Shown here piece after piece: positions 34,178 to 42,649 of a stretch of DNA of 47,658 nucleotides. Location of the stretch: contig JAAZKA010000015.1 in the NCBI GenBank assembly GCA_012800055.1, positions 1 through 47,658 on the forward strand, given 5' to 3'. The notes under the pieces are model-generated. The model was not told the DNA's origin. It ran no database searches and saw only the letters and a list, made by a program, of their open reading frames with translations. Position 1 is the first letter of the stretch. The number at the start of each line of letters is the position of its first letter. This DNA is from Clostridiales bacterium (GTDB lineage Bacteria > Bacillota > Clostridia > Oscillospirales > QAMX01). Both the position numbers and the translations under genes were made by a program.

Positions 34178-35064
34178 CATTTGTGTTTTCAGGTCAGGGC
34201 GATCAGTATCCCGGTATGGGAAAAGACCTGTATGAAAAATACCCGGCTGCCCAAAGGATTTTTGAACTGTGCGACAAAATCCGTCCCGGAACATCCTCTC
34301 AATGCTTTAACGGCACGGAGGATGCATTAAAGGAAACAAAGAATACGCAGCCCTGTCTTTTCGCAATGGAGCTGGCTGCGGCAAATGTGTTGATGGATAA
34401 AGGTGTTGTTCCGGATGCGGTTGCAGGGTTTTCTCTCGGTGAGGTCGCTGCAGCAACGGTCAGCGGAGCGTTTGACAATGAGACAGGTTTCCGTCTCGTC
34501 TGCAAACGCGGAGAACTGATGCAGCGGGAGGCCGAAAAATTCGATACCTCTATGGCTGCTGTTGTAAAACTTACGTCTGAGCAAGTGCAGGAGGTATGCG
34601 ATAAATACTCCGACATTTATCCCGTGAATTTCAACTGTCCCGGGCAGATTACGGTATCCGGTCTTTCCTCTCAAATGGCAGATTTTTTTGCCGACGTTAA
34701 GACAGCAGGCGGCAGAGCGATTCCGCTTAAAGTAAAAGGAGCGTTCCATTCCCCGTTTATGAACGATGCGGCAAAGGCTTTTGCCGAAGAATTGGCAGGC
34801 GTTGAAGTAAAAGAAAGGTCAATCACACTTTACTCCAATATGACGGCCGAACCTTATGGCGATGATGTTGTAAGTTTGCTTTCCTCTCAGATTTGCAGTC
34901 CCGTGCAATGGGAAAAAATCGTCCGCAATATGATCGCAGACGGCGCGGACACTTTTATTGAGATCGGTCCGGGCAAAACGCTTACCAATATGATCAAGAA
35001 GATCAGCGCAGACGTAAGGGCTGTAAACGTTATCGAATATCTTGCGGAGGTGGAGACATGCTGA
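34165..35064 (+). CDS. fabD: Malonyl-CoA:ACP transacylase
   Basis: 299 residues. FVFSGQGDQYPGMG opens the fold; Ser90 in GFSLGE is the nucleophile and His in GAFHSPFM completes the site; the end region IEIGPGKTLTNMI is conserved. It loads malonyl groups on ACP. Overlaps fabK by 13 nt and fabG by 7 nt, so translation is coupled on both sides. Confidence 0.95.
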   Translation: MGKLAFVFSGQGDQYPGMGKDLYEKYPAAQRIFELCDKIRPGTSSQCFNGTEDALKETKNTQPCLFAMELAAANVLMDKGVVPDAVAGFSLGEVAAATVSGAFDNETGFRLVCKRGELMQREAEKFDTSMAAVVKLTSEQVQEVCDKYSDIYPVNFNCPGQITVSGLSSQMADFFADVKTAGGRAIPLKVKGAFHSPFMNDAAKAFAEELAGVEVKERSITLYSNMTAEPYGDDVVSLLSSQICSPVQWEKIVRNMIADGADTFIEIGPGKTLTNMIKKISADVRAVNVIEYLAEVETC

Positions 35065-35786
35065 AAGGAAAAACAGCGGTTGTGACCGGCGGCTCTCGCG
35101 GCATCGGTGAAGCAATCGCTTACAAGCTGGCTTCTCTGGGTGCCAATATAGCCGTGATTTATGCGGGAAATGCAACTGCCGCAGAGAGTGTCTGTGAAAA
35201 ATGCAAGCAGCAGCACGGCGTGGAAGCAAGGGCTTATCAATGTAATGTTGCAGATTTTTCTGCGGTCAAGGAAACCGTTGCAAAGATAAAAGCAGACTTC
35301 GGCACAGCACAGATTCTTGTCAATAACGCAGGCATTACCCGTGACGGTTTGCTCGCCATGATGAAAGAAGAAGACTTTGATGCCGTTCTGGACACCAACC
35401 TGAAAGGTGCCTTCAATATGATCCGCCATATGGCAGGCATGTTTATCCGAGGACGTGAGGGCTGTATTATCAATATTACCTCTGTTGCGGGCATGATGGG
35501 CAATGCAGGACAGTGCAATTATTCCGCATCAAAAGCAGGTCTTATTGGACTTACAAAGTCTGCAGCGAAGGAGCTTGCACCGAAAGGCATCCGCTGCAAT
35601 GCGGTTGCTCCCGGCTTTATTGCAACGGATATGACAGGAAATCAGGCGGACAATCCGCTTTTGAACATGATTCCCCTCGGTAAGATGGGTGAAACAGAAG
35701 ATGTGGCGGATGCAGTTGCATATCTTACGACTGCAAAATATGTGACTGGCGAAGTGCTCCGTGTTGACGGCGGTATCGCTATATAA
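35058..35786 (+). CDS. fabG: 3-oxoacyl-ACP reductase
   Basis: 242 residues. TGGSRGIG is the NADPH-binding loop, NNAGIT the structural motif, and Ser-Tyr-Lys catalysis is present (ITSVAG, NYSASKAG). Position between fabD and fabF supports the assignment over other short-chain dehydrogenases. AGGTGG lies upstream inside fabD. Confidence 0.95.
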   Translation: MLKGKTAVVTGGSRGIGEAIAYKLASLGANIAVIYAGNATAAESVCEKCKQQHGVEARAYQCNVADFSAVKETVAKIKADFGTAQILVNNAGITRDGLLAMMKEEDFDAVLDTNLKGAFNMIRHMAGMFIRGREGCIINITSVAGMMGNAGQCNYSASKAGLIGLTKSAAKELAPKGIRCNAVAPGFIATDMTGNQADNPLLNMIPLGKMGETEDVADAVAYLTTAKYVTGEVLRVDGGIAI

Positions 35787-35797
35787 GGAGAAAAAAC

Positions 35798-37036
35798 ATG
35801 AGTGAACATAGACGAGTTGTTGTGACCGGTATCGGCGCTGTTACCCCCTTGGGAAACAATGTTGCCGATACTTGGGAAGGTTTGAAAAACGGCAAGAACG
35901 GCATTACACCTATCACACTTTTTGATACGGAAAAATTCAAAGCAAAATTGGGTGCCGAGGTCAAGGGATTCGATCCGAAGGAATACTTAGTGGTGAATGA
36001 CGTGCTCCGCACCGACCGCTATGCTCAGTTTGCCGTTGCCGCCGCACAACAGGCAGCAGATGAAAGCGGTGTAGAAGGTACGGTTGAACCCGAACGCTTC
36101 GCCGTTATATTCGGCACGGGCATCGGTGGTATCGGCACCTTTGAAACTGAACATACAAAGCTGATGGAGAAAGGTCCCCGCCGTGTTTCTTCTCTGTTCG
36201 TACCTATGATGATCGGCAATATGGCTGCCGGTATGATTGGCATTCGCCACGATTGCCGAGGTTCTGCTATGCCTACGGTTACTGCCTGCGCTTCCGGCTC
36301 CAATGCCATCGGTGAAGCGATGCGCCTTATTCGTCATGGTTATGCCGATGCGGTGATTACCGGTGGTGCCGAAGCTGCTATTGTTCCTTCTGCCATTGCA
36401 GGATTTGTCAATATGCAGGCTCTTTCCACTTCCGAAAATCCCGACGAAGCATCCCTGCCTTTTGATAAACGCAGAGGCGGCTTTGTAATCGGCGAGGGTG
36501 CTGTTGCGTTTGTTCTTGAAGAATACGAGCACGCAAAAGCTCGTGGAGCAAAAATATACGGTGAGGTATGCGGCTACAGTTCCACCTGCGATGCATACCA
36601 TATCACCGCGCCCCATCCCGATGCCCGCGGAGGCGCTCAGGCAATGATAGACGCTATGAAAGAGGCTGACTATACCGAGAATGATATCGTATATGTGAAT
36701 GCACACGGCACAGGGACTCCGATGAATGACGTGATCGAAGCGGCTGCCATCAAGAAGGCGCTCGGAGAGGATAATGCGAAGAAGGCATATGTGAGCTCAA
36801 CAAAGTCCATGACCGGGCATATGCTTGGCGCGGCAGGTGCCATTGAAGCGTTGGCTTGCCTTTTTGCACTGAATGAGGGGGTTATTCCCCCGACAATCAA
36901 TTTGAAAGAGCAAGATGAAAATATTGATCTGAACTGTGTTCCGAATACTGCTGTGAAAGCAGATATTACGCTGGCACTATCCAACTCTCTTGGATTTGGC
37001 GGCCACAACGCTTGTCTTGCTTTCAGAAAGGTGTAA
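35798..37036 (+). CDS. fabF: 3-oxoacyl-ACP synthase II
   Basis: 412 residues. Catalytic Cys164 (TACASG), first His in NAHGTGTPMND, and second His in SMTGHMLGAAGA with the preceding Lys are all present. It condenses malonyl-ACP with acyl-ACP. It is the only condensing enzyme in the cluster; the initiating FabH is missing. GGAGAAAA lies before ATG 35798. Confidence 0.96.
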   Translation: MSEHRRVVVTGIGAVTPLGNNVADTWEGLKNGKNGITPITLFDTEKFKAKLGAEVKGFDPKEYLVVNDVLRTDRYAQFAVAAAQQAADESGVEGTVEPERFAVIFGTGIGGIGTFETEHTKLMEKGPRRVSSLFVPMMIGNMAAGMIGIRHDCRGSAMPTVTACASGSNAIGEAMRLIRHGYADAVITGGAEAAIVPSAIAGFVNMQALSTSENPDEASLPFDKRRGGFVIGEGAVAFVLEEYEHAKARGAKIYGEVCGYSSTCDAYHITAPHPDARGGAQAMIDAMKEADYTENDIVYVNAHGTGTPMNDVIEAAAIKKALGEDNAKKAYVSSTKSMTGHMLGAAGAIEALACLFALNEGVIPPTINLKEQDENIDLNCVPNTAVKADITLALSNSLGFGGHNACLAFRKV

Positions 37037-37040
37037 TCCG

Positions 37041-37463
37041 ATGAAAGAAACAGATATTCGCAAATATGCCGAACTGATGAAGGAACTTGGACTCACCGGG
37101 CTTGAGATTACAGAAGAAAACAGTAAAATTCGTTTGGAACGTTCCGTGTCGGTGCCGGCAAAAGAAACCGTATACTCTGTTCCCGAATCTGTCGGTGATA
37201 CGCAGACTGCATCTGAGCCGAAAGATTATATCAGCGTGAAATCTCCGCTTGTCGGCGTGTTTTATGCTGCCCCTGCTGAAAATGCAGACCCATATGTATC
37301 CATTGGAGACAGAGTTGCAAAAGGACAGACGCTATGCATCGTGGAGGCAATGAAGCTGATGAATGAAATCACCGCCGAAGTTGATGGCGTAATTTCGGAA
37401 ATCTGCGTTACAAACGGTCAGATTGTAGAATACGGTACCGAATTATTCCATATTAAGAGGTAA
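37041..37463 (+). CDS. accB: Biotin carboxyl carrier protein of acetyl-CoA carboxylase
   Basis: 140 residues: an N-terminal helical part, a short linker (about 55-70), and the biotinyl domain with EAMKLMN (biotin on Lys105). ATG 37041 has AAAGGTG upstream and follows the fabF stop by 4 nt. Works with AccC, AccD and AccA encoded below. Confidence 0.95.
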   Translation: MKETDIRKYAELMKELGLTGLEITEENSKIRLERSVSVPAKETVYSVPESVGDTQTASEPKDYISVKSPLVGVFYAAPAENADPYVSIGDRVAKGQTLCIVEAMKLMNEITAEVDGVISEICVTNGQIVEYGTELFHIKR

Positions 37464-37467
37464 GGAT

Positions 37468-37884
37468 ATGAACAGAGAAGAAATAATGAACATATTGCCT
37501 CACAGAGATCATATGCTTTTGCTTGATGATGTAGAAAATAAGGAAGGTACGGCTATTGGACACTATACCGTTCGTGGTGATGAGTTTTTCTTAAACGGCC
37601 ATTTTCCCGAGAATCCCATTGTACCGGGCGTTATTCTCTGCGAGATACTGGCACAATCCGCTTGCGTACTGATGAAGGATGCTATGAGTGAAGGGCAATT
37701 GCCCGTTTATACAGGACTTAATAACGTAAAGTTCCGTTCCCCTGTAAAACCGGGTGATACGGTTGAAACACAGTGCCATATCAAACGTGCAAAGCATCCT
37801 TTTTATTTTGCCGAAGGTACTGTTACGGTAGACGGACGGCTTTGTGTATCTGCTGAATTTTCCTTTGCAATAACAGGAGCGTAG
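37468..37884 (+). CDS. fabZ: 3-hydroxyacyl-ACP dehydratase
   Basis: 138 residues, hot-dog fold. NGHFPENPIVPGV holds catalytic His45, and the acidic partner lies in CEILAQSA. ILPHRDHMLLLDDV is the usual start. No fabA/fabM isomerase is in the cluster, so how unsaturated chains are made is not shown. Begins 4 nt after accB. Confidence 0.95.
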   Translation: MNREEIMNILPHRDHMLLLDDVENKEGTAIGHYTVRGDEFFLNGHFPENPIVPGVILCEILAQSACVLMKDAMSEGQLPVYTGLNNVKFRSPVKPGDTVETQCHIKRAKHPFYFAEGTVTVDGRLCVSAEFSFAITGA

Positions 37885-37887
37885 ACG

Positions 37888-39195
37888 ATGTTTTCTAAAA
37901 TACTGATCGCCAACCGTGGCGAAATCGCTGTCCGCATCATACGGGCTTGCAAGGAAATGGGCGTGGCTACGGTTGCTGTATATTCCGAGGCGGATAAAAA
38001 CGCTCTTCACGTGGCTCTTGCCGATCAAAGCTATTGCATCGGAGGTCCCGAAGCCTCGGAAAGTTATCTGAATGAAAATCAAATTATCAGTACCGCTATT
38101 TTGGCGGGGGCGCAGGCGATACATCCCGGTTACGGATTTCTTTCCGAAAATGCACATTTTGCCCGTGCTTGCAGAAAAAACGGGTTGGTATTCATCGGAC
38201 CTGATCCCGAAAGTATGGAACGCCTCAGTGATAAAGCAATTCTGAAAGAACTGATTCGAGGTACCGGTCTTTCAGTCATCCCCGGAACCAAGGCGGTAGC
38301 AAGTGCAGAAGAAGCCAGACGTGCCGCAGAGATAATCGGATATCCCGTAATGCTTAAGCCCTGCGCAGGAGGCGGCGGACGCGGAATACGTTTGATTCGC
38401 TCCGAAGATGAAGTGAACGATGCCTATTACCAGGCAATAGGTGAAGCTGTCAGCTCTTTCGGTGACGGCAGCGTATATCTTGAAAAATATATTTTCCCTG
38501 CAAGGCACGTGGAGCTGCAGATTCTTGCCGACGAGCACGGAAATGCGGTGTGTCTCGGTGACCGTGACTGTTCTCTCCAGAGAAGAAACCAAAAGCTGTT
38601 GGAAGAAACGCCGTCTCCTGCGGTGGATGACGAACAGCGAGCTCAGATTATGGAGCTTGCGGTAGAGGCGGTGAAGCAGATCCGTTACGTAGGTGCGGGT
38701 ACGCTTGAATTTCTGCTTGACCGTGAAGGCAACTTCTGGTTTATGGAAATGAACATCCGTTTGCAGGTGGAGCATTGCGTAACGGAAATGCTGACGGGCA
38801 TTGACCTTGTGAAATGGCAGATTCGTATAGCGGCGGGAATCCCCCTTGATTTTTCGCAAAAGGATATAAAGATCAAGGGCTCTGCCATTGAATGCCGCAT
38901 CAATGCGGGGAGCTGCGGAACTCTGAAAATGCTTCATGTTCCGGGCGGCCCCTCCGTGAGATTTGATACTTACCTGGTCGTTGGTACGGTCGTGTCTCCG
39001 TATTATGATTCACTGCTCGGCAAGCTGATCGTGTATGCCAAGACAAGAGAAGAAACCCTTCGAAAGATGAGGGCATCTCTTTGCGAATTGGTCATCGACG
39101 GGATACCCACGAATATTGAAGAACAACTGAGAATCGTTGAAGATGAACGCTTCACATCCGGAAACTATGATTTAACTTTTATGGGAAACAGGTGA
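37888..39195 (+). CDS. accC: Biotin carboxylase subunit of acetyl-CoA carboxylase
   Basis: 435 residues. IANRGEIAVRIIRACKE opens the pre-ATP-grasp domain; CAGGGGRGIR is the glycine-rich ATP loop; FMEMNIRLQVEH is the catalytic region. In most relatives this last segment reads MNTRVQVEH, so Ile-Arg-Leu here is a small variation. About 10 residues shorter than E. coli AccC. Starts 3 nt after fabZ; accD begins 4 nt after its stop. Confidence 0.95.
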   Translation: MFSKILIANRGEIAVRIIRACKEMGVATVAVYSEADKNALHVALADQSYCIGGPEASESYLNENQIISTAILAGAQAIHPGYGFLSENAHFARACRKNGLVFIGPDPESMERLSDKAILKELIRGTGLSVIPGTKAVASAEEARRAAEIIGYPVMLKPCAGGGGRGIRLIRSEDEVNDAYYQAIGEAVSSFGDGSVYLEKYIFPARHVELQILADEHGNAVCLGDRDCSLQRRNQKLLEETPSPAVDDEQRAQIMELAVEAVKQIRYVGAGTLEFLLDREGNFWFMEMNIRLQVEHCVTEMLTGIDLVKWQIRIAAGIPLDFSQKDIKIKGSAIECRINAGSCGTLKMLHVPGGPSVRFDTYLVVGTVVSPYYDSLLGKLIVYAKTREETLRKMRASLCELVIDGIPTNIEEQLRIVEDERFTSGNYDLTFMGNR

Positions 39196-39199
39196 TGAA

Positions 39200-40063
39200 A
39201 TGGCATTATTGAATTTTTTGAAACCCAAGAATCAGTTGGAAGAAGGCGGGCGTACTTCTGCACCCGTACAGCGTGATGCCGGTGAACCTGAGAAAAAATG
39301 CCCGAATTGCCGCAAGGACATTCCGTTAAGCCGTCTTTGGGCGAACGATCTGGTTTGCCCCTGCGGTTATCATTTCCGCATGAAAGCACGCCAGCGCATT
39401 CAAATGATTGCGGATAAAGGGAGCTTTCACGAGTTGTATTCCAACATGAAAGCGAACAATCCGTTGAACTTTCCCGGCTATAACGACAAGATTGAAACTG
39501 TTCGCGTAGCAAGCAGTGAAACAGAGGCTGTCGTGTGCGGCACGGCTGCGATTGGCAAGCAAAAATGCTGTCTGTTTGTGATGGAGTCCTACTTTATGAT
39601 GGGCAGTATGGGCAGTGCCGTCGGCGAGAAGATCACCTCTCTTTTTGAATATGCCGTACAGTATCGGCTGCCGGTTATCGGCTTTACTGTATCCGGCGGT
39701 GCTCGTATGCAGGAGGGTTTGTTGTCTTTGATGCAGATGGCAAAAACAAGTGCAGCGGTAAAACGGCATAGTGATGCGGGATTGTTGTATATTGCGGTTC
39801 TGACCGATCCGACAACCGGAGGTGTGACGGCGAGCTTTGCTATGGAGGCGGATATTATTCTTGCGGAACCCGGCGCAACTGTTGGTTTCGCAGGTGCAAG
39901 AGTGATTGAGCAGACGACAAAGAAAGCTCTGCCCGAAGGATTCCAAAAGTCGGAATTTGTACTGGAACACGGATTTATTGACAGCATTGTCCCGCGTTCC
40001 AATCAGAAGAAATATTTGAGCGAGCTGTTAAAAATGCATCATAGCGGGAGGGCGATGATATGA
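39200..40063 (+). CDS. accD: Acetyl-CoA carboxylase carboxyltransferase beta subunit
   Basis: 287 residues. An N-terminal zinc ribbon (Cys34, Cys37, Cys53, Cys55) precedes the crotonase-fold carboxyltransferase (YFMMGSMGSAVGEKI, SGGARMQEG, DPTTGGVTASFA). The second cysteine pair is CxC (VCPCGYH) where the family normally has CxxC, a one-residue deletion. Overlaps accA by 4 nt (ATGA), as expected for the 1:1 subunits. Confidence 0.95.
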   Translation: MALLNFLKPKNQLEEGGRTSAPVQRDAGEPEKKCPNCRKDIPLSRLWANDLVCPCGYHFRMKARQRIQMIADKGSFHELYSNMKANNPLNFPGYNDKIETVRVASSETEAVVCGTAAIGKQKCCLFVMESYFMMGSMGSAVGEKITSLFEYAVQYRLPVIGFTVSGGARMQEGLLSLMQMAKTSAAVKRHSDAGLLYIAVLTDPTTGGVTASFAMEADIILAEPGATVGFAGARVIEQTTKKALPEGFQKSEFVLEHGFIDSIVPRSNQKKYLSELLKMHHSGRAMI

Positions 40064-40851
40064 GTGAAACTGCTTACGAACGTGTGAAGCTGGCTCGTGA
40101 CAGCAAAAGACCGACCGGGCTTGATTATATTAAAAACATCTTCAAAGGCTTCATCGAATTTCACGGTGATCGCCGTTATGCAGACGATCCTGCGATCGTG
40201 GGCGGTATTGCAAAGCTGAACAACGATCCTGTGACTGTAATCGCTATTGAGAAAGGTCATACTGCAAAAGAGCGTAATTATCGCAATTTCGGCATGCCTC
40301 AGCCGGAAGGATACCGTAAATCATTACGTCTGATGAAACAGGCAGAGAAATTCGGCAGACCGATTATTTGCTTTGTTGATACATCCGGTGCATACTACGG
40401 AATAGGTGCTGAAGAACGAGGACAAGGACAGGCGATTGCAGAAAACCTGCTTGAAATGTCCACACTTTGTGTTCCCATCATCTCCATTCTGATTGGTGAG
40501 GGCGGCAGCGGCGGCGCTCTTGCGCTTGCGGTTGCAGACAGAGTCTGGATGCTGCAAAACGCCGTGTATTCCGTTATATCCCCCGAAGGCTGTGCAAGCA
40601 TTCTTTGGAAAGATGCTGCCAAGGCGGAAACTGCTGCGGCAAGTTTGAAATTAACGGCTGAGGATGCCAAGAGTCTTGGTGTCATCGAGCGTATCCTTTC
40701 CGAGAACGACATCGGCAAAAAAGAATTTTATGACCGCATTCGCACCCTTTTGACGGAAGAACTCAAAGAGCTGTCCAGTGACGTAGATTTGACACAGAAC
40801 CGTTACGACAGATTCCGTAATCTGGGTGTCAGCGCAGTCGTCAAGGAGTAA
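40060..40851 (+). CDS. accA: Acetyl-CoA carboxylase carboxyltransferase alpha subunit
   Basis: 263 residues, shorter at the N-terminus than E. coli AccA (319) as in many Firmicutes. KNIFKGFIEFHGDR, NFGMPQPEGYRKSLRLMKQAEKF, FVDTSGAYYG, GEGGSGGALALAVAD and SVISPEGCASILWKD are all family motifs. Completes acetyl-CoA carboxylase, which makes malonyl-CoA for FabD. The acyl-CoA ligase starts 2 nt after its stop. Confidence 0.96.
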   Translation: MSETAYERVKLARDSKRPTGLDYIKNIFKGFIEFHGDRRYADDPAIVGGIAKLNNDPVTVIAIEKGHTAKERNYRNFGMPQPEGYRKSLRLMKQAEKFGRPIICFVDTSGAYYGIGAEERGQGQAIAENLLEMSTLCVPIISILIGEGGSGGALALAVADRVWMLQNAVYSVISPEGCASILWKDAAKAETAAASLKLTAEDAKSLGVIERILSENDIGKKEFYDRIRTLLTEELKELSSDVDLTQNRYDRFRNLGVSAVVKE

Positions 40852-40853
40852 TT

Positions 40854-42488
40854 ATGAGCGTATACAAACAGTATTGCAATGAGATTGTCGATGAAAGCGG
40901 CAGGCTGAAAAAAATAACACTCAAATACCCCGAAAACTTTAACTTCGGTTATGATGTTGTTGATAAAATTGCAGATGAAACACCGGAGAAACGTGCGCTT
41001 GTTTGGTGCAATGTCGAAGGTGAAGAGCATACTTTTTCATTTGCGGATATAAAAAAGTACAGCAATCAAATGGCGAATGTGTTTTGCAGTGCAGGAATTG
41101 GTCACGGCGACCGTGTGATGCTGATTCTGAAACGTCACTACGAATATTGGTTTGCGGCGGTTGCTTTGCATAAGCTGGGAGCTGTGATGATACCGGCAAC
41201 GCATATGCTGACGGTCAGCGATTTTGTGTATCGTATCAAATCCTCCCAAGTAAAGGCAATTGTGTGCACCACACATAACGAAGTGCCTGAAAAAATCATT
41301 GCTGCTCTGAACGAGGCTGAAATGACAGCGAAGCTCTGGTGTGTCGGGCAGGATGCAGACGGCTTTGAAAATTTGACAACCGCAATGAAATTTGCCTGTG
41401 ATGAATTTGAGCGTGTGCAGACGTTGGCGACTGATCCGATGGTGCTGTATTTTACCTCCGGTACTACCGGTGATCCCAAAGGCGTGATTCACGAACACAG
41501 CTACCCGCTTGCGCATATCGTCACGGCAAAGTATTGGCAGCAGGCAGAAGATAACGGCTTGCACTTTACTGTCGCAGAAACAGGATGGGCAAAAGCTTCA
41601 TGGGGAAAGATTTACGGACAATGGCTGATCGGCAGTGCTGTTATGGTATATGACTTCGACAATTTTGAGCCGAAGCAATTAACCGCCGTTATTAACCGCT
41701 ATGGAGTAACCTCTTTCTGTGCTCCGCCTACGGTTTATCGTTATCTTGTGCGCAAAGGTATTCCCGATATGCCGACGCTCAAACACGCGACAACCGCAGG
41801 AGAAATGTTAGCACCCGAAGTATTTCGCAAGTTTGCGGAACGCACCGGACTTCAGCTTTGCGAGGGGTACGGTCAAACCGAGACAACACTTCTGACGGCA
41901 AATTTCAAAGGATACAATGCCGTGGAAGGGTCAATGGGAACGCCGTCACCTTTTTACAACATCGAGATTCGAGGAATGGCTGGTCAGCCTGTTGAAGTCG
42001 GTGAGATAGGCGAAGTTGTTATTGTGCCCGAAAAAGCAGGCAAACAAGCAGGTGTGTTTACGGCATATCTTGACAATGAAGAACAGAACAGTTATGTTTG
42101 GCGTGACGGCGTGTACCATACGGGCGATGCGGCATATATGGATGAAAACGGCCGCTATTGGTTCCACGGACGGTTTGATGATATCATCAAAACAGGTGGT
42201 TTCCGTGTGGGACCATATGAAGTGGAAAATGTGCTGATGGAGCATCCTTCTGTTGTGGAATGCAGCGTGATCGGCGTACCGGATGCTCTCCGAGGCCAGG
42301 CCATCAAGGCTGTGATTGTTCTTGGCGTGGGGTATATTCCTTCGCTGGAGCTTGAATTGGAGATCAAGAGTTTCTGCAATCAAAAGCTTGCGGAGTACAA
42401 ATGGATTCGATTGATTGAATTTGTAACCGAAATGCCGAAAACAATCAGCGGTAAAATTCAGAAGACTGTACTTCGCAGTAAGAAATAG
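40854..42488 (+). CDS. Acyl-CoA synthetase (AMP-forming), medium-chain type
   Basis: 544 residues. YFTSGTTGDPKGV is the phosphate loop, GYGQTETT and YHTGD the adenylate motifs, and TISGKIQK holds the C-terminal catalytic Lys. The pattern resembles ACSM/acetyl-CoA-synthetase-like enzymes (HEHSYPLAHI, GWAKASWGKIYGQW) that activate short to medium fatty acids. Being the last gene of the fatty-acid operon, 2 nt after accA, it might supply primer acyl-CoA in place of a FabH-made starter, or recycle fatty acids freed by the thioesterase downstream (inference). No terminator is seen before the next gene. Confidence 0.9.
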   Translation: MSVYKQYCNEIVDESGRLKKITLKYPENFNFGYDVVDKIADETPEKRALVWCNVEGEEHTFSFADIKKYSNQMANVFCSAGIGHGDRVMLILKRHYEYWFAAVALHKLGAVMIPATHMLTVSDFVYRIKSSQVKAIVCTTHNEVPEKIIAALNEAEMTAKLWCVGQDADGFENLTTAMKFACDEFERVQTLATDPMVLYFTSGTTGDPKGVIHEHSYPLAHIVTAKYWQQAEDNGLHFTVAETGWAKASWGKIYGQWLIGSAVMVYDFDNFEPKQLTAVINRYGVTSFCAPPTVYRYLVRKGIPDMPTLKHATTAGEMLAPEVFRKFAERTGLQLCEGYGQTETTLLTANFKGYNAVEGSMGTPSPFYNIEIRGMAGQPVEVGEIGEVVIVPEKAGKQAGVFTAYLDNEEQNSYVWRDGVYHTGDAAYMDENGRYWFHGRFDDIIKTGGFRVGPYEVENVLMEHPSVVECSVIGVPDALRGQAIKAVIVLGVGYIPSLELELEIKSFCNQKLAEYKWIRLIEFVTEMPKTISGKIQKTVLRSKK

Positions 42489-42579
42489 GTGGTCTATGCG
42501 AATAACAATACATGCTGGTTGCTGTGATCAAAATATATTTGCAATTTAACGGAAAATCAAAAATATCGTCACAATTTTA

Positions 42580-42588
42580 TGCTATAAT
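42580..42588 (+). promoter_or_regulatory. Extended -10 promoter of the PAS regulator gene
   Basis: TGCTATAAT (42580-42588) is an extended -10; no good -35. It lies about 62 nt before ATG 42650 in the 161-nt gap after the acyl-CoA ligase. Confidence 0.5.
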
Positions 42589-42649
42589 ATAATGCAGATT
42601 TTTATACAGTCCCATTGGCAGAGGCAGAAACTTTGCAAAAGGAGTTGCT

